A stretch of DNA of 64,000 nucleotides, from NCBI GenBank assembly GCA_037367405.1, contig JAZKJV010010134.1, positions 434,001 through 498,000 on the forward strand, given 5' to 3'. This document shows, one piece after another, positions 1-7,318 of the stretch (the stretch's first letter is position 1; each line of letters begins with the position of its first letter). This DNA is from Ottelia alismoides. Its lineage: Eukaryota; Streptophyta; Magnoliopsida; Alismatales; Hydrocharitaceae. The notes beneath the pieces are model-generated. The model was not told the DNA's origin and did no database searches. It saw only the letters and a program-made list of their open reading frames with translations. The translations under genes and the position numbers were made by a program.

Positions 1-543
1 TTCTATTTCACTTGGTTTCCCACCTATCTTGAGTCAGCACATGGCATAACCAACATGCAATCGGGAGGATTGACTTCGATGGTGCTGGCTGGCGCGGCCA
101 TTGGAATGCTAGGCGGTGGAGTGACTGCAGATCAGATTGCCAGAAGTGCATCGTCCGTCAAACTGCGACGCGTGTTTTGTTCTACCGCGTTCCTCGCTGC
201 CGCAGCGTTTTTGTTTGCGGCCGTTCGGGCTGATTCTGCATTCAAGTTATCGTTGCTGGCCGCTTGCTCGTGTTTTTGTTTTCAGTTGACACTGCCATCA
301 TGGTGGAGTGCGGCGATCGAGCAAAGCGGAATGCATGTTGGCCCCATCTTCGGATTGATGAACATGATGGGAACAATCGGAGCCCTTGCCACGCAATGGT
401 TTGTTGGGGTCTTTGCGGACTTCCAAAAAGCACGTGGGCTAGTCGGCCGAGAGCAATGGGATGCGATGTTTCCCGCGTATATAACGGTGCTCTTAATTGG
501 AAGCCTAGGTTGGGCTCTCTATCGCAAGACAGTGAGGCAGTGA
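1..543 (+). CDS. MFS transporter, C-terminal part (cut by window start)
   Basis: The reading frame is open from base 1, so the gene begins before the window; only about the last 180 residues are present. The visible part starts with an FxWFPTYLE stretch that resembles the loop/helix region of the ACS (anion:cation symporter) branch of the major facilitator superfamily. It then gives alternating hydrophobic helices (around MVLAGAAIGMLGGG, FLAAAAFLFAAV and FGLMNMMGTIGALATQW) typical of the second six-helix half. The likely role is proton-coupled uptake or export of an organic anion or sugar acid at the inner membrane; the substrate cannot be read. The stop lies inside a 13-base direct repeat (529-541 and 545-557), so the very C-terminus may have been altered by a small duplication. 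Family assignment is firm, subfamily is inference. Confidence 0.8.
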   Translation, partial: FYFTWFPTYLESAHGITNMQSGGLTSMVLAGAAIGMLGGGVTADQIARSASSVKLRRVFCSTAFLAAAAFLFAAVRADSAFKLSLLAACSCFCFQLTLPSWWSAAIEQSGMHVGPIFGLMNMMGTIGALATQWFVGVFADFQKARGLVGREQWDAMFPAYITVLLIGSLGWALYRKTVRQ

Positions 544-557
544 AACAGTGAGGCAGT
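529..557. repeat. 13-bp direct repeat around the MFS stop codon
   Basis: ACAGTGAGGCAGT occurs at 529-541 and again at 545-557, separated by three bases. The TGA stop of the transporter lies at the junction. It looks like a local duplication; a regulatory function is not evident. Confidence 0.6.
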
Positions 558-596
558 CGACCTCAGCTGGTTCGCCGCAATTCGCTAAAAACAGAC

Positions 597-2150
597 TTAC
601 TTCACAGCGTTGGTTCGAACGGGAATCGCGTCTTTTGACTGCTGATCGAATGTAAAGCTGTAGTGACGCCCGGTTTGCGTTACTCCAATATCCATCTTCA
701 TCCGCCGCATGTTGAATGGAAGAACATTCAGCGAGTCGATATGATCAGGATCTACTTTGCCCAAGTTGCAGTACATCGAAACGGTAGCTGGAGTATCCGA
801 GCTCTTTCCGCTGCAAGCAAGTTGACGCAGTCGCTCACCTTCTTCGCCTAATGAAAATGAAACCGAGCGTTCGGCAACTTGGATACGTACAATGGATGAA
901 TCAGCTATTCGCAAACCAGCGATTCCTGTAACGCCCGGCAACGGAATAGCAATATCGGCCCGGGAATCGCGAGTGGCGTCAGTCTCTGATCGTAAATCCC
1001 TGGTGGGGATACCAAACTGCTTACTAACAGCTAATGCGCGATTCAGTAATCCAGCTAAAGCGGGGGCATTAGAAACCTGAATGGCTGCTGCTAAATAATC
1101 GCTTTCGTTGCTTTCACCTAATACGAAGAATCCATCCAAACGCTTGTTTTCGATCGATTGTCGTGCGGACTGCGTCACTAACTTGATCAATAACTTTACT
1201 GCTTCCAAATCCGCCAAGTTGTCGACATGATCGCCTTGGACTGCTTCCGTAACATCTGATTCCCATTTGGAAACCCAATCCAAGACAGTTCGTACAGTGT
1301 TCTCCGAAAGCTGCGAACTGAAGTCAATAAAGAACTTGGGGTGCGAGGCTTCACCCAGTACAAATAACGAAGGAGTTTGAATCGAAGTCAAATCTTCAGC
1401 AGTATCGACATCCACCTTGATCGTTCCGCTGGAAGTTTGATTGACCGCCATGTCAATCGACCAGCTATCGAACAATGACTGGGCAATGTAGTTCTGCATC
1501 CCAAATCGAAGGTAATCGCGAAGGATAGCAGGATCCAGGGCCAGTGCCGAGGCTGGCCGAGTACTGATCATGGACATCAGTTCACTCAACAAAAACGCCT
1601 TGTCATTGATTGCCAAGTCTTTGAAGCCAGCCGTAATGCGCAAGTCGTCTTGAATCGATTTCCATTTTGGAGAACCGATGTGGTCTGCAGCAGGAGCCAG
1701 ATTTTGCTCGTTGTCTCCAATTAACAAGTAGACTCCCGCTTGACGAGCAAAGAGTTTGGTTGTGTCACCAATGCTGTACGCGCCCGTATTGGATGGTGTT
1801 GGTTTGCGTCCTGCTATCGCCGTAAGAGTATCTAAGAATTCGTTTTGATTGACCAGCGGCAAGCAAATCACAAACTGGGGTTGGCCTTGCTTGGCAAAAA
1901 TCATCCCAGCACAGGTGCTGTCCAACTTAATCAAGTCTTGGATGCGATCTAGTGTGGATGCTGGGTCCAATCCGACTGCTGCAACTGGGTCTGGTAATCC
2001 AAGATCTGCGGCCAACTGAACCAAACGCTTCAATCCAGACGATTGAATAACGAACGCTGGAGGGGTCGCGAAACTGGTTGCGGCTAATGTGGCCAGCAAG
2101 CAAACAGCAAACGACAAACGAACCGATGGGCGACTTGTGAAAAGCGACAT
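597..2150 (-). CDS. secreted protein of unknown function
   Basis: A protein of 517 residues if the ATG at 2150 is used; the frame can be extended five codons to a TTG at 2165. The N-terminus is a classical signal peptide (basic MSLFTSRPSVR, then hydrophobic LSFAVCLLATLAATSFA), so the protein is exported. The rest has no motif I recognise. It is mixed alpha/beta in composition, has only a few cysteines and no transmembrane helix after the leader. Sections such as VYLLIGDNEQNLAPAADHIG and SVSFSLGEEGERLRQL resemble planctomycete DUF-type secreted proteins that store per-object statistics, but I do not assign a family. It follows the acyl operon on the same strand after a 106-base gap, so co-transcription is possible but unproven. 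Confidence 0.75.
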   Translation of the reverse strand: MSLFTSRPSVRLSFAVCLLATLAATSFATPPAFVIQSSGLKRLVQLAADLGLPDPVAAVGLDPASTLDRIQDLIKLDSTCAGMIFAKQGQPQFVICLPLVNQNEFLDTLTAIAGRKPTPSNTGAYSIGDTTKLFARQAGVYLLIGDNEQNLAPAADHIGSPKWKSIQDDLRITAGFKDLAINDKAFLLSELMSMISTRPASALALDPAILRDYLRFGMQNYIAQSLFDSWSIDMAVNQTSSGTIKVDVDTAEDLTSIQTPSLFVLGEASHPKFFIDFSSQLSENTVRTVLDWVSKWESDVTEAVQGDHVDNLADLEAVKLLIKLVTQSARQSIENKRLDGFFVLGESNESDYLAAAIQVSNAPALAGLLNRALAVSKQFGIPTRDLRSETDATRDSRADIAIPLPGVTGIAGLRIADSSIVRIQVAERSVSFSLGEEGERLRQLACSGKSSDTPATVSMYCNLGKVDPDHIDSLNVLPFNMRRMKMDIGVTQTGRHYSFTFDQQSKDAIPVRTNAVK

Positions 2151-2256
2151 TGGACTACTCAGCAATTGGATCTAGGGACGCCGGTCGCAGTACAAACCAT
2201 GGGGGACTACGAATCACGGCCACAGAGTGACGGGCGCTAGGCGTTCCGACGACAGT

Positions 2257-2772
2257 TTACATGTACGACGGATAGGAAAGCAGAATCGTTCCTTTGGCTA
2301 ACTCACGATCGCAGGTGCGAGCTGAGACTTGAAAGTAACGAAATTCCGCTCTTTGCATGGCAACCTTAGATTGCAGGTAGATCGTGTCCCCAGGACTTGC
2401 GAAACTTTCGTGTTTAATGTGGCTTTCAGCTAATACACTTAACGGAACTTCCGGAATAGTCGCCCTATACGCTGGATCCGGCAGCTGCCGTAATTGAACG
2501 CCCAATCGTTCTAATCCTTCCATGTTCATCATGATGCCACTGGCTTGTGCGAGGGCTTCAACGAGTAAGGTTGGAGGGAAATAGAGCATTCGAGACGAAA
2601 GGCTTTGGATCGCAAACTCACTCATGGGAACGCGTTTGATGGCGACCAAATAGCGTGCTTCAGGCGTGTACTGATCGATAGCGTCCAACAGAGCCATGCA
2701 ATCGCGATGTGGAAGCAGTTTGCGAATGGCTGACGCATCGAGGGATATGGGCTTCAGTTCAGTCGTGATCAC
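2257..2772 (-). CDS. FabZ-like hotdog protein lacking the catalytic His motif
   Basis: Hotdog-fold protein of the 3-hydroxyacyl-ACP dehydratase (FabZ/FabA) family, about 171 residues from a GTG at 2772. That GTG is preceded by AAAGAG and lies just after the stop of the upstream reductase; the frame also extends to 2832, overlapping that reductase. Family marks are LLPHRD near the N-terminus, a VEALAQASG helix carrying the conserved Glu, and SHIKHESFASPGDTI in the second half. The active-site segment normally reading GHFPGxPxxPG is replaced by SLSSRMLYFPP, so the catalytic His and the oxyanion-hole residues are absent. It is therefore unlikely to dehydrate substrates alone. By analogy with two-subunit dehydratases such as mycobacterial HadAB, it could be the non-catalytic partner of the complete FabZ at 3639-4181. 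It is the last gene of the acyl operon. Confidence 0.8.
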   Translation of the reverse strand: MITTELKPISLDASAIRKLLPHRDCMALLDAIDQYTPEARYLVAIKRVPMSEFAIQSLSSRMLYFPPTLLVEALAQASGIMMNMEGLERLGVQLRQLPDPAYRATIPEVPLSVLAESHIKHESFASPGDTIYLQSKVAMQRAEFRYFQVSARTCDRELAKGTILLSYPSYM

Positions 2773-2782
2773 GATACTCTTT

Positions 2783-3553
2783 CTAGGTGATGATTCCGAA
2801 GTCTTGTTCCGCACCCGCTCGTCCACCATCAACGACGATCGTGATGCCGGTTAAGTAAGAGGCATCGTCTGATGCAGCAAAGCCGACAACGCGAGCGATC
2901 TCTTCGGGGCGGCCCCATCGGGCCATTGGTATCATTCGCAGCGATTCTTCGATGGTTGCGGAACTGACCGCGTCGGTCATTTCTGTACGAGTGAATCCAG
3001 GTGCGACGACCAGGACTCGAACACCGCTGGGAGCCACTTCGCGAGCCAGAGATCGTGAGAAACCGAGCAACCCCGACTTGGTCGAACTGTAATTGACTTG
3101 ACCAACGCGAGGCGAAAGCCCTGAACCGGATCCGATATTCACAATCACTCCAGACTTCTGAGCGATCATCAATCGAATGACCGCTTTGCTGCAGTGAAAA
3201 ACGGAATTCATATTGGTGTCCATCACCTTTTGCCAACTGGGTTGTGGCATCATGGCAAACACACCATCACGAGTTACGCCTGCATTATTGACTAGAACAT
3301 CTAGACGTTTGTTGGCGGCATAGATCGACTTGACCATCGCCTGAACTTGGTCAGGCATCGTCACGTCTGCCTGATGGATCGAACCTTCAGCCCCTAGAGC
3401 ACGAATCTCGGCCAGTGTCGATTCGGCCTTCTCAGCGTTGCTCAAAAAGTTGATAGCAACGAAGTAACCGCGTGAGGCGAACTCAAGAGCGATATGCCGC
3501 CCTATGCCGCGTGACCCGCCCGTCACTAATGCAACTTTTCGTTTAAACGTCAT
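2783..3553 (-). CDS. fabG: 3-oxoacyl-ACP reductase (FabG-type SDR), second copy
   Basis: Classical short-chain dehydrogenase/reductase of 256 residues from the ATG at 3553 (a TTG six codons upstream is possible). It shows the nucleotide-binding TGGSRGIG motif near residue 12, NNAG, the catalytic Ser in NIGSGSG, the YSSTK catalytic Tyr-Lys, and a C-terminal DDASYLTG segment typical of FabG. The expected reaction is NADPH-dependent reduction of 3-ketoacyl-ACP to 3-hydroxyacyl-ACP in the cytoplasm. It is a close paralogue of the reductase at 4227-5006; both share phrases such as [21 protein letters not shown], which points to duplication of a reductase-dehydratase pair. It sits between the complete FabZ and the FabZ-like protein. 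The sequence does not reveal which acyl chain it handles. Confidence 0.9.
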   Translation of the reverse strand: MTFKRKVALVTGGSRGIGRHIALEFASRGYFVAINFLSNAEKAESTLAEIRALGAEGSIHQADVTMPDQVQAMVKSIYAANKRLDVLVNNAGVTRDGVFAMMPQPSWQKVMDTNMNSVFHCSKAVIRLMIAQKSGVIVNIGSGSGLSPRVGQVNYSSTKSGLLGFSRSLAREVAPSGVRVLVVAPGFTRTEMTDAVSSATIEESLRMIPMARWGRPEEIARVVGFAASDDASYLTGITIVVDGGRAGAEQDFGIIT

Positions 3554-3638
3554 CGAATGATCCGAGGCCAAAGGCCAAAGGCCTAAGGCTTAAGGTTAGA
3601 GGTATAAGCTATCAGGTGTAAGTGCGTCCGGACTAGGC

Positions 3639-4181
3639 TTAGTGTCCAACAGGAGCACTGCCGGAATTCTGCCAAGGAATGCGAGCCATGGTGACTTGCC
3701 CTTTCGATGCCTCACGGCCTTCTACATAGGCAACCACCTTGGACCGGCACATGTCTTCGCGACGGAATTCTACGATGCCTTCTAATCGGATTTGATCCCC
3801 AGGATAAACGGGATTCGTGTGCTTGATCTTGCTCTCAACCAAAACAGTTGCCATCTTGTTAGCGATATGGATATTGGCTGCGAAGTCTTCTGGCGCGATA
3901 CCGGCTTCGATCAATTCGTAAATGATCCAACCGCAACCGGCCGCTTGCGCCAAAGCTTCGATGATCAGCACACCTGGAAAAATGGGATTGCCAGGAAAAT
4001 GCCCTTGGATGAATGGATCGTTTTGACAAACATTCTTGACCGCGACAATCTTTCCAGCTTTGTGTTCGTACAGTTCAACCTTGTCAAACATTTGGAAAGG
4101 GTAGCCGTGTGGCATAATCCTGCGAACGGTTTGACCATCGATTGCGATTGCGTTGACATCGTTTAAGCGGTTGTGGTTCAT
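3639..4181 (-). CDS. fabZ: 3-hydroxyacyl-ACP dehydratase (FabZ)
   Basis: Complete FabZ-type hotdog dehydratase of 180 residues, starting at an ATG. It carries the full active-site signature GHFPGNPIFPGVL, with the catalytic His, followed by the IIEALAQAAG helix with the catalytic Glu, and it begins with a typical LPHGYPFQMFDKV segment. The enzyme removes water from 3-hydroxyacyl-ACP to give trans-2-enoyl-ACP in the cytoplasm. It lies between two FabG-type reductases in a six-gene run, 45 bases after the first reductase, so the unit is very likely one operon. Length and motifs are normal, in contrast to the paralogous FabZ-like protein two genes downstream. It may be a second, specialised FabZ rather than the housekeeping copy, since no other core fatty-acid gene (KS, ACP, enoyl reductase) is adjacent. 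Confidence 0.93.
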   Translation of the reverse strand: MNHNRLNDVNAIAIDGQTVRRIMPHGYPFQMFDKVELYEHKAGKIVAVKNVCQNDPFIQGHFPGNPIFPGVLIIEALAQAAGCGWIIYELIEAGIAPEDFAANIHIANKMATVLVESKIKHTNPVYPGDQIRLEGIVEFRREDMCRSKVVAYVEGREASKGQVTMARIPWQNSGSAPVGH

Positions 4182-4226
4182 GATCAGTTGATAAGCCTTA
4201 TAAAATTGCGGAGTTGAATGTTTAGA

Positions 4227-5006
4227 CTAAAGAACGAAGCCAATGTCGGCTTCCACGGCACCACGCCCGCCATCGATGACGACCGATTGTCCGGTGAGGT
4301 AAGACGCATCATCGGAGCACAGGAAAGAGATGACTTTCGAAAGCTCGTCCGCCAGGCCCCAGCGTCCAAGCGGTGTAACGTGGAACGTTTCGCGAATAAA
4401 CTCGTGGCTCAATAGGTCCGTCATTTCGGATTTAAAGAAGCCTGGCGCCACATGCAGAACACGAACTCCCTTATCGGCAACTTCGCGGGCTAGTGATCGG
4501 GTGAAACCGAGTAACCCAGCTTTCGTAGCACTGTAGTTGACCTGTCCTGGCATCGCGACCAAGGCCGATCCTGAACCGATGTTGATGATCACGCCGCGTT
4601 TGGCGGCGCACATTTGGCGAATCACCGCTTTGCTGCAGTAGTAGATCGCATCCAAGTGGACTTGCATCAGTTTCTGCCAGCTCTCTTGACGCATGACCAT
4701 GAAGTATTCGTCGCGTGTTAATCCTGCATTGTTGATCAGAAAATCAAAGCGTTTGTATTGTTTGAAGATGCTGTTGAACATCTTCTGCACGGCGGTGTTG
4801 TCGCTGACATCAGCTTGAAAGACGATGCCGTTGCCGCCTGCCTCGACAACTGCGGCCAGTGTCTTTTCGGCTTCTTCGTGACTGCGATCCGAGACGTAGT
4901 TCACGACCACGGTCGCCCCGCGTTTGGCCAAATCGATTGCCATCGATCGCCCCAGTCCACGAGATGCGCCCGTTACAATAGCCACTCGACCTTCAAAATC
5001 TTTCAT
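4227..5006 (-). CDS. fabG: 3-oxoacyl-ACP reductase (FabG-type SDR), first copy
   Basis: Classical SDR of 259 residues from the ATG at 5006, chosen because GGAAAG lies five bases upstream; a GTG two codons earlier (5012) is also possible. Motifs are TGASRGLG (NADP binding), [15 protein letters not shown] with the catalytic Ser, and YSATK with the catalytic Tyr and Lys. The expected activity is reduction of 3-ketoacyl-ACP. The stop of the upstream acyltransferase is only 15 bases away, so translation is probably coupled. The protein is closely similar in motif wording to the second reductase at 2783-3553, and the pair may have different chain or position specificity. Assignment to the FabG group is firm; the biological substrate is unknown. 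Confidence 0.92.
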   Translation of the reverse strand: MKDFEGRVAIVTGASRGLGRSMAIDLAKRGATVVVNYVSDRSHEEAEKTLAAVVEAGGNGIVFQADVSDNTAVQKMFNSIFKQYKRFDFLINNAGLTRDEYFMVMRQESWQKLMQVHLDAIYYCSKAVIRQMCAAKRGVIINIGSGSALVAMPGQVNYSATKAGLLGFTRSLAREVADKGVRVLHVAPGFFKSEMTDLLSHEFIRETFHVTPLGRWGLADELSKVISFLCSDDASYLTGQSVVIDGGRGAVEADIGFVL

Positions 5007-5021
5007 TTTCACTTTCCGTGA

Positions 5022-5975
5022 TCAGCTAGATGTGTACTCAATGGTTAACTTCTTCAATGGTCGCAATCCGCCATTGCGATCCTCGACGCAGACCGAATGA
5101 CAATCTGATTCTGCGACATTCCAACGCATCAATCCAAACAACACGCGACCTGAGCCGCATTCGATAGCACTTCGAGCACCGGAATTCAGGAGTTGTGTTA
5201 CAACCTGTTTCCATTGAACCGGCAAGCTAACGCCGCTGGCCAGTAGTTGTCTTAGCTCTGTGGGTTCTTCGGTCCAACTGGCAGTGCTGCAGTTTACGAT
5301 GGGAATCGTCGGCTTTTGAAATGGGATAATCGCGAGTTTTTCGACCAATCGATCGGTGGCAGGCTGCAAATGGTGTGAGTGCCACATCCCGCTGACCGAT
5401 ACCAGAGAAACTTCAGCCCCCATTCGCAGCAAAATGGCTTCCGCTTCAATCACTGCTTGTTCACGGCCAACGATGGTCGTGTGTCGCGGTCCATTGAGAG
5501 CGGCCATGTAGACCTGCCGTTCATCGCCGGTCAGTTCCTGAATGACTTCCAACACGGTATCGTGGGCGATTCCCGATATCGTTGCCATGCGGCCATCGGT
5601 TGAAGTGTAGTTTTCAAACAAACGTCCTCGAATGACCGCAACTCGCAACGCATCTTCTCGAGTGAGGATGCCTGCCGTATAGTAAGCGGCAACTTCACCA
5701 GCGCTGTAACCCGCGACAAAGTCCGGATTCATTCCATGCGATCGAAGCAAATCGACGTAGCCGATACTAACAGCAGTAATCAGTGGTTCTGCGATACTTG
5801 GTCGTCGAAGCTCGGATGTAGGACCACGGAGACGGTAACGGTCCAATGGCAATTCGCTTAGGCGCTCGGCCATCTCAAGAGTTTCGCGAGCTTGCTCGCA
5901 GCTCTCAAAGAGTTGCCGGCCCATCCCAGGCGATTGGCTACCTTGTCCAGGAAACGTCCACGCAGTTGGCCTCAC
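5022..5975 (-). CDS. FabD-like acyltransferase, second copy
   Basis: Acyltransferase of the malonyl-CoA:ACP transacylase (FabD/PKS-AT) family, 317 residues. The GTG start overlaps the TGA of the preceding acyltransferase by four bases (GTGA), which indicates translational coupling. It has [12 protein letters not shown] at the N-terminus, the nucleophile in [11 protein letters not shown] (a variant of the usual GHSxGE), the substrate-binding Arg in [10 protein letters not shown], and the catalytic His in MWHSHHL. The role is loading a malonyl or other acyl unit onto an acyl carrier protein. Having two tandem acyltransferases without a ketosynthase or carrier protein is unusual and suggests that two different units or carriers are served. 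The GYSAGE variation may reflect changed acyl specificity, but this cannot be deduced from sequence alone. Confidence 0.9.
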   Translation of the reverse strand: MRPTAWTFPGQGSQSPGMGRQLFESCEQARETLEMAERLSELPLDRYRLRGPTSELRRPSIAEPLITAVSIGYVDLLRSHGMNPDFVAGYSAGEVAAYYTAGILTREDALRVAVIRGRLFENYTSTDGRMATISGIAHDTVLEVIQELTGDERQVYMAALNGPRHTTIVGREQAVIEAEAILLRMGAEVSLVSVSGMWHSHHLQPATDRLVEKLAIIPFQKPTIPIVNCSTASWTEEPTELRQLLASGVSLPVQWKQVVTQLLNSGARSAIECGSGRVLFGLMRWNVAESDCHSVCVEDRNGGLRPLKKLTIEYTSS

Positions 5976-6910
5976 GAACGGGCTCCCGAGGATGCGATCT
6001 CCTTCAAGAAACGAGCGTTATCGACGCCATTGAATGTGTAGGTTGTTGAATCTTCGATGATCTTGCGCATCAGTCCCTTCAGAACTTTGCCAGGACCAAC
6101 TTCCCAATAGCTTTTGATGCCATGCGATTCGACTCGGTGGATTAGTTCAAACCATCGCACGGGACTACAGATCTGTGCCTTCAGCAATTCGCGGATCTGC
6201 TCTGGTTCCGAAACGAGGTCAGCGGTCAGGCCCATCAAGAATTTGCAGGCTGGTCGATGGAATGTTGCCTGGTCGATAACGCTGCGAAACGCGTCAGCAG
6301 CATTAGCGACAAGTGGGCTGTGCCAGGCACCTTGTACGTTCAGTCGCACGCAATTGCCGCCTTCGTTGACTAGTAACGGCACAAGGGCATCCAGCGCTCG
6401 CTCTTCGCCCGAAACGACTAATTGTTTTGGCGTATTGAAGTTGGCAGCGACAACGATGCCGTCATTGCATTGTTGGATCCAATGTTCGATACGCTCAATC
6501 GAAACGTCTTTCACAGCCATCATGCCGCCGGAGGCGGATTGTGCCATCAGTCGCCCTCGCTCCACAGCAAGCTTTAGTACATCATGAATGTCCAATACTT
6601 CCGCAGCATACAAGGCGGAGAGTTCACCTAAACTATGGCCGGCAACAATGGCCGGTCGGTATCCATGAGACTTGAGATAGTCTGTAAAGGCAACGCTTAA
6701 CGCAACCAAAGTAGGCTGCAGGTGGTCGGTTTGCACCAGGGTCGAGTCTGGACCTTTTTGGCAAACTGATTTCAGCGGCAAACCGCTGTAATGTTCCGCA
6801 AGTTCAAATACCTGCGATGCGTCAGCATAAACGTTCAAAAGTGAACGTCCCATGCCAACCTCTTGCGAGCCTTGACCTGGATAAAGCCAGGCAGTTGGTG
6901 TTCGATGCAT
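5972..6910 (-). CDS. FabD-like acyltransferase, first copy
   Basis: Malonyl-CoA:ACP transacylase family protein of 312 residues from the ATG at 6910; the frame continues 19 codons upstream without family similarity, so the shorter start is preferred. Motifs are YPGQGSQEVGMG, the serine nucleophile in GHSLGELSALYAAE, Arg in AVERGRLMAQ, and His in GAWHSPLV. It transfers an acyl group from CoA to a carrier protein. It is the first gene of the six-gene acyl operon and overlaps the next acyltransferase by four bases. The roughly 400-base region upstream should hold the operon promoter. The canonical GHSLGE makes this the more FabD-like of the two, so it could use malonyl-CoA while its neighbour uses another unit; that division is a hypothesis. 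Confidence 0.9.
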   Translation of the reverse strand: MHRTPTAWLYPGQGSQEVGMGRSLLNVYADASQVFELAEHYSGLPLKSVCQKGPDSTLVQTDHLQPTLVALSVAFTDYLKSHGYRPAIVAGHSLGELSALYAAEVLDIHDVLKLAVERGRLMAQSASGGMMAVKDVSIERIEHWIQQCNDGIVVAANFNTPKQLVVSGEERALDALVPLLVNEGGNCVRLNVQGAWHSPLVANAADAFRSVIDQATFHRPACKFLMGLTADLVSEPEQIRELLKAQICSPVRWFELIHRVESHGIKSYWEVGPGKVLKGLMRKIIEDSTTYTFNGVDNARFLKEIASSGARS

Positions 6911-7318
6911 AGTCCAGTCCCTCAATTCATGGTTCCGGAATTCGTCGCCGTATAAGGGGCAATCCAAGGTCGTTGTGAGCGGCGAGGTCTATATCTCCGG
7001 TACTGGGAGGACGCAGCGGGAAAACGACATCGGGACGTCGAAATTCAATGAAACCCGACAAAAGCCGGGCGATAGAGTGATCCAAAGTCGGGTTGGATCG
7101 GATGTGACGATGATCTTATTTAGTTAGGGGCAACGGAGTCACTGGAATCTCGGTTTTGTGTCAAACTATTGTCGCGATTCGGTCGGCGTTCTACCTGGGA
7201 CTAGCATCCCAGGCTTTAGCTTGTCATCGCTCTGCGACTTAAAACCGGGAAAGAGAATCACGCCGGCGGAGCGGCGTGGCACACTAATCTATGTAGCTGA
7301 CTTATACGGACGCATCGT
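6911..7318. other. intergenic region upstream of the acyl operon, with a hairpin
   Basis: About 400 bases without a supported gene, between the kinase stop and the first acyltransferase. It contains a perfect inverted repeat, CCTGGGA / TCCCAGG, at 7194-7213 with a 6-base loop. The hairpin lies about 105 bases past the kinase stop and has no T-run on the minus strand, so it is a weak terminator candidate at best. The promoter of the acyl operon should lie between it and 6910, but I could not single out convincing -35 and -10 boxes. Confidence 0.5.
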
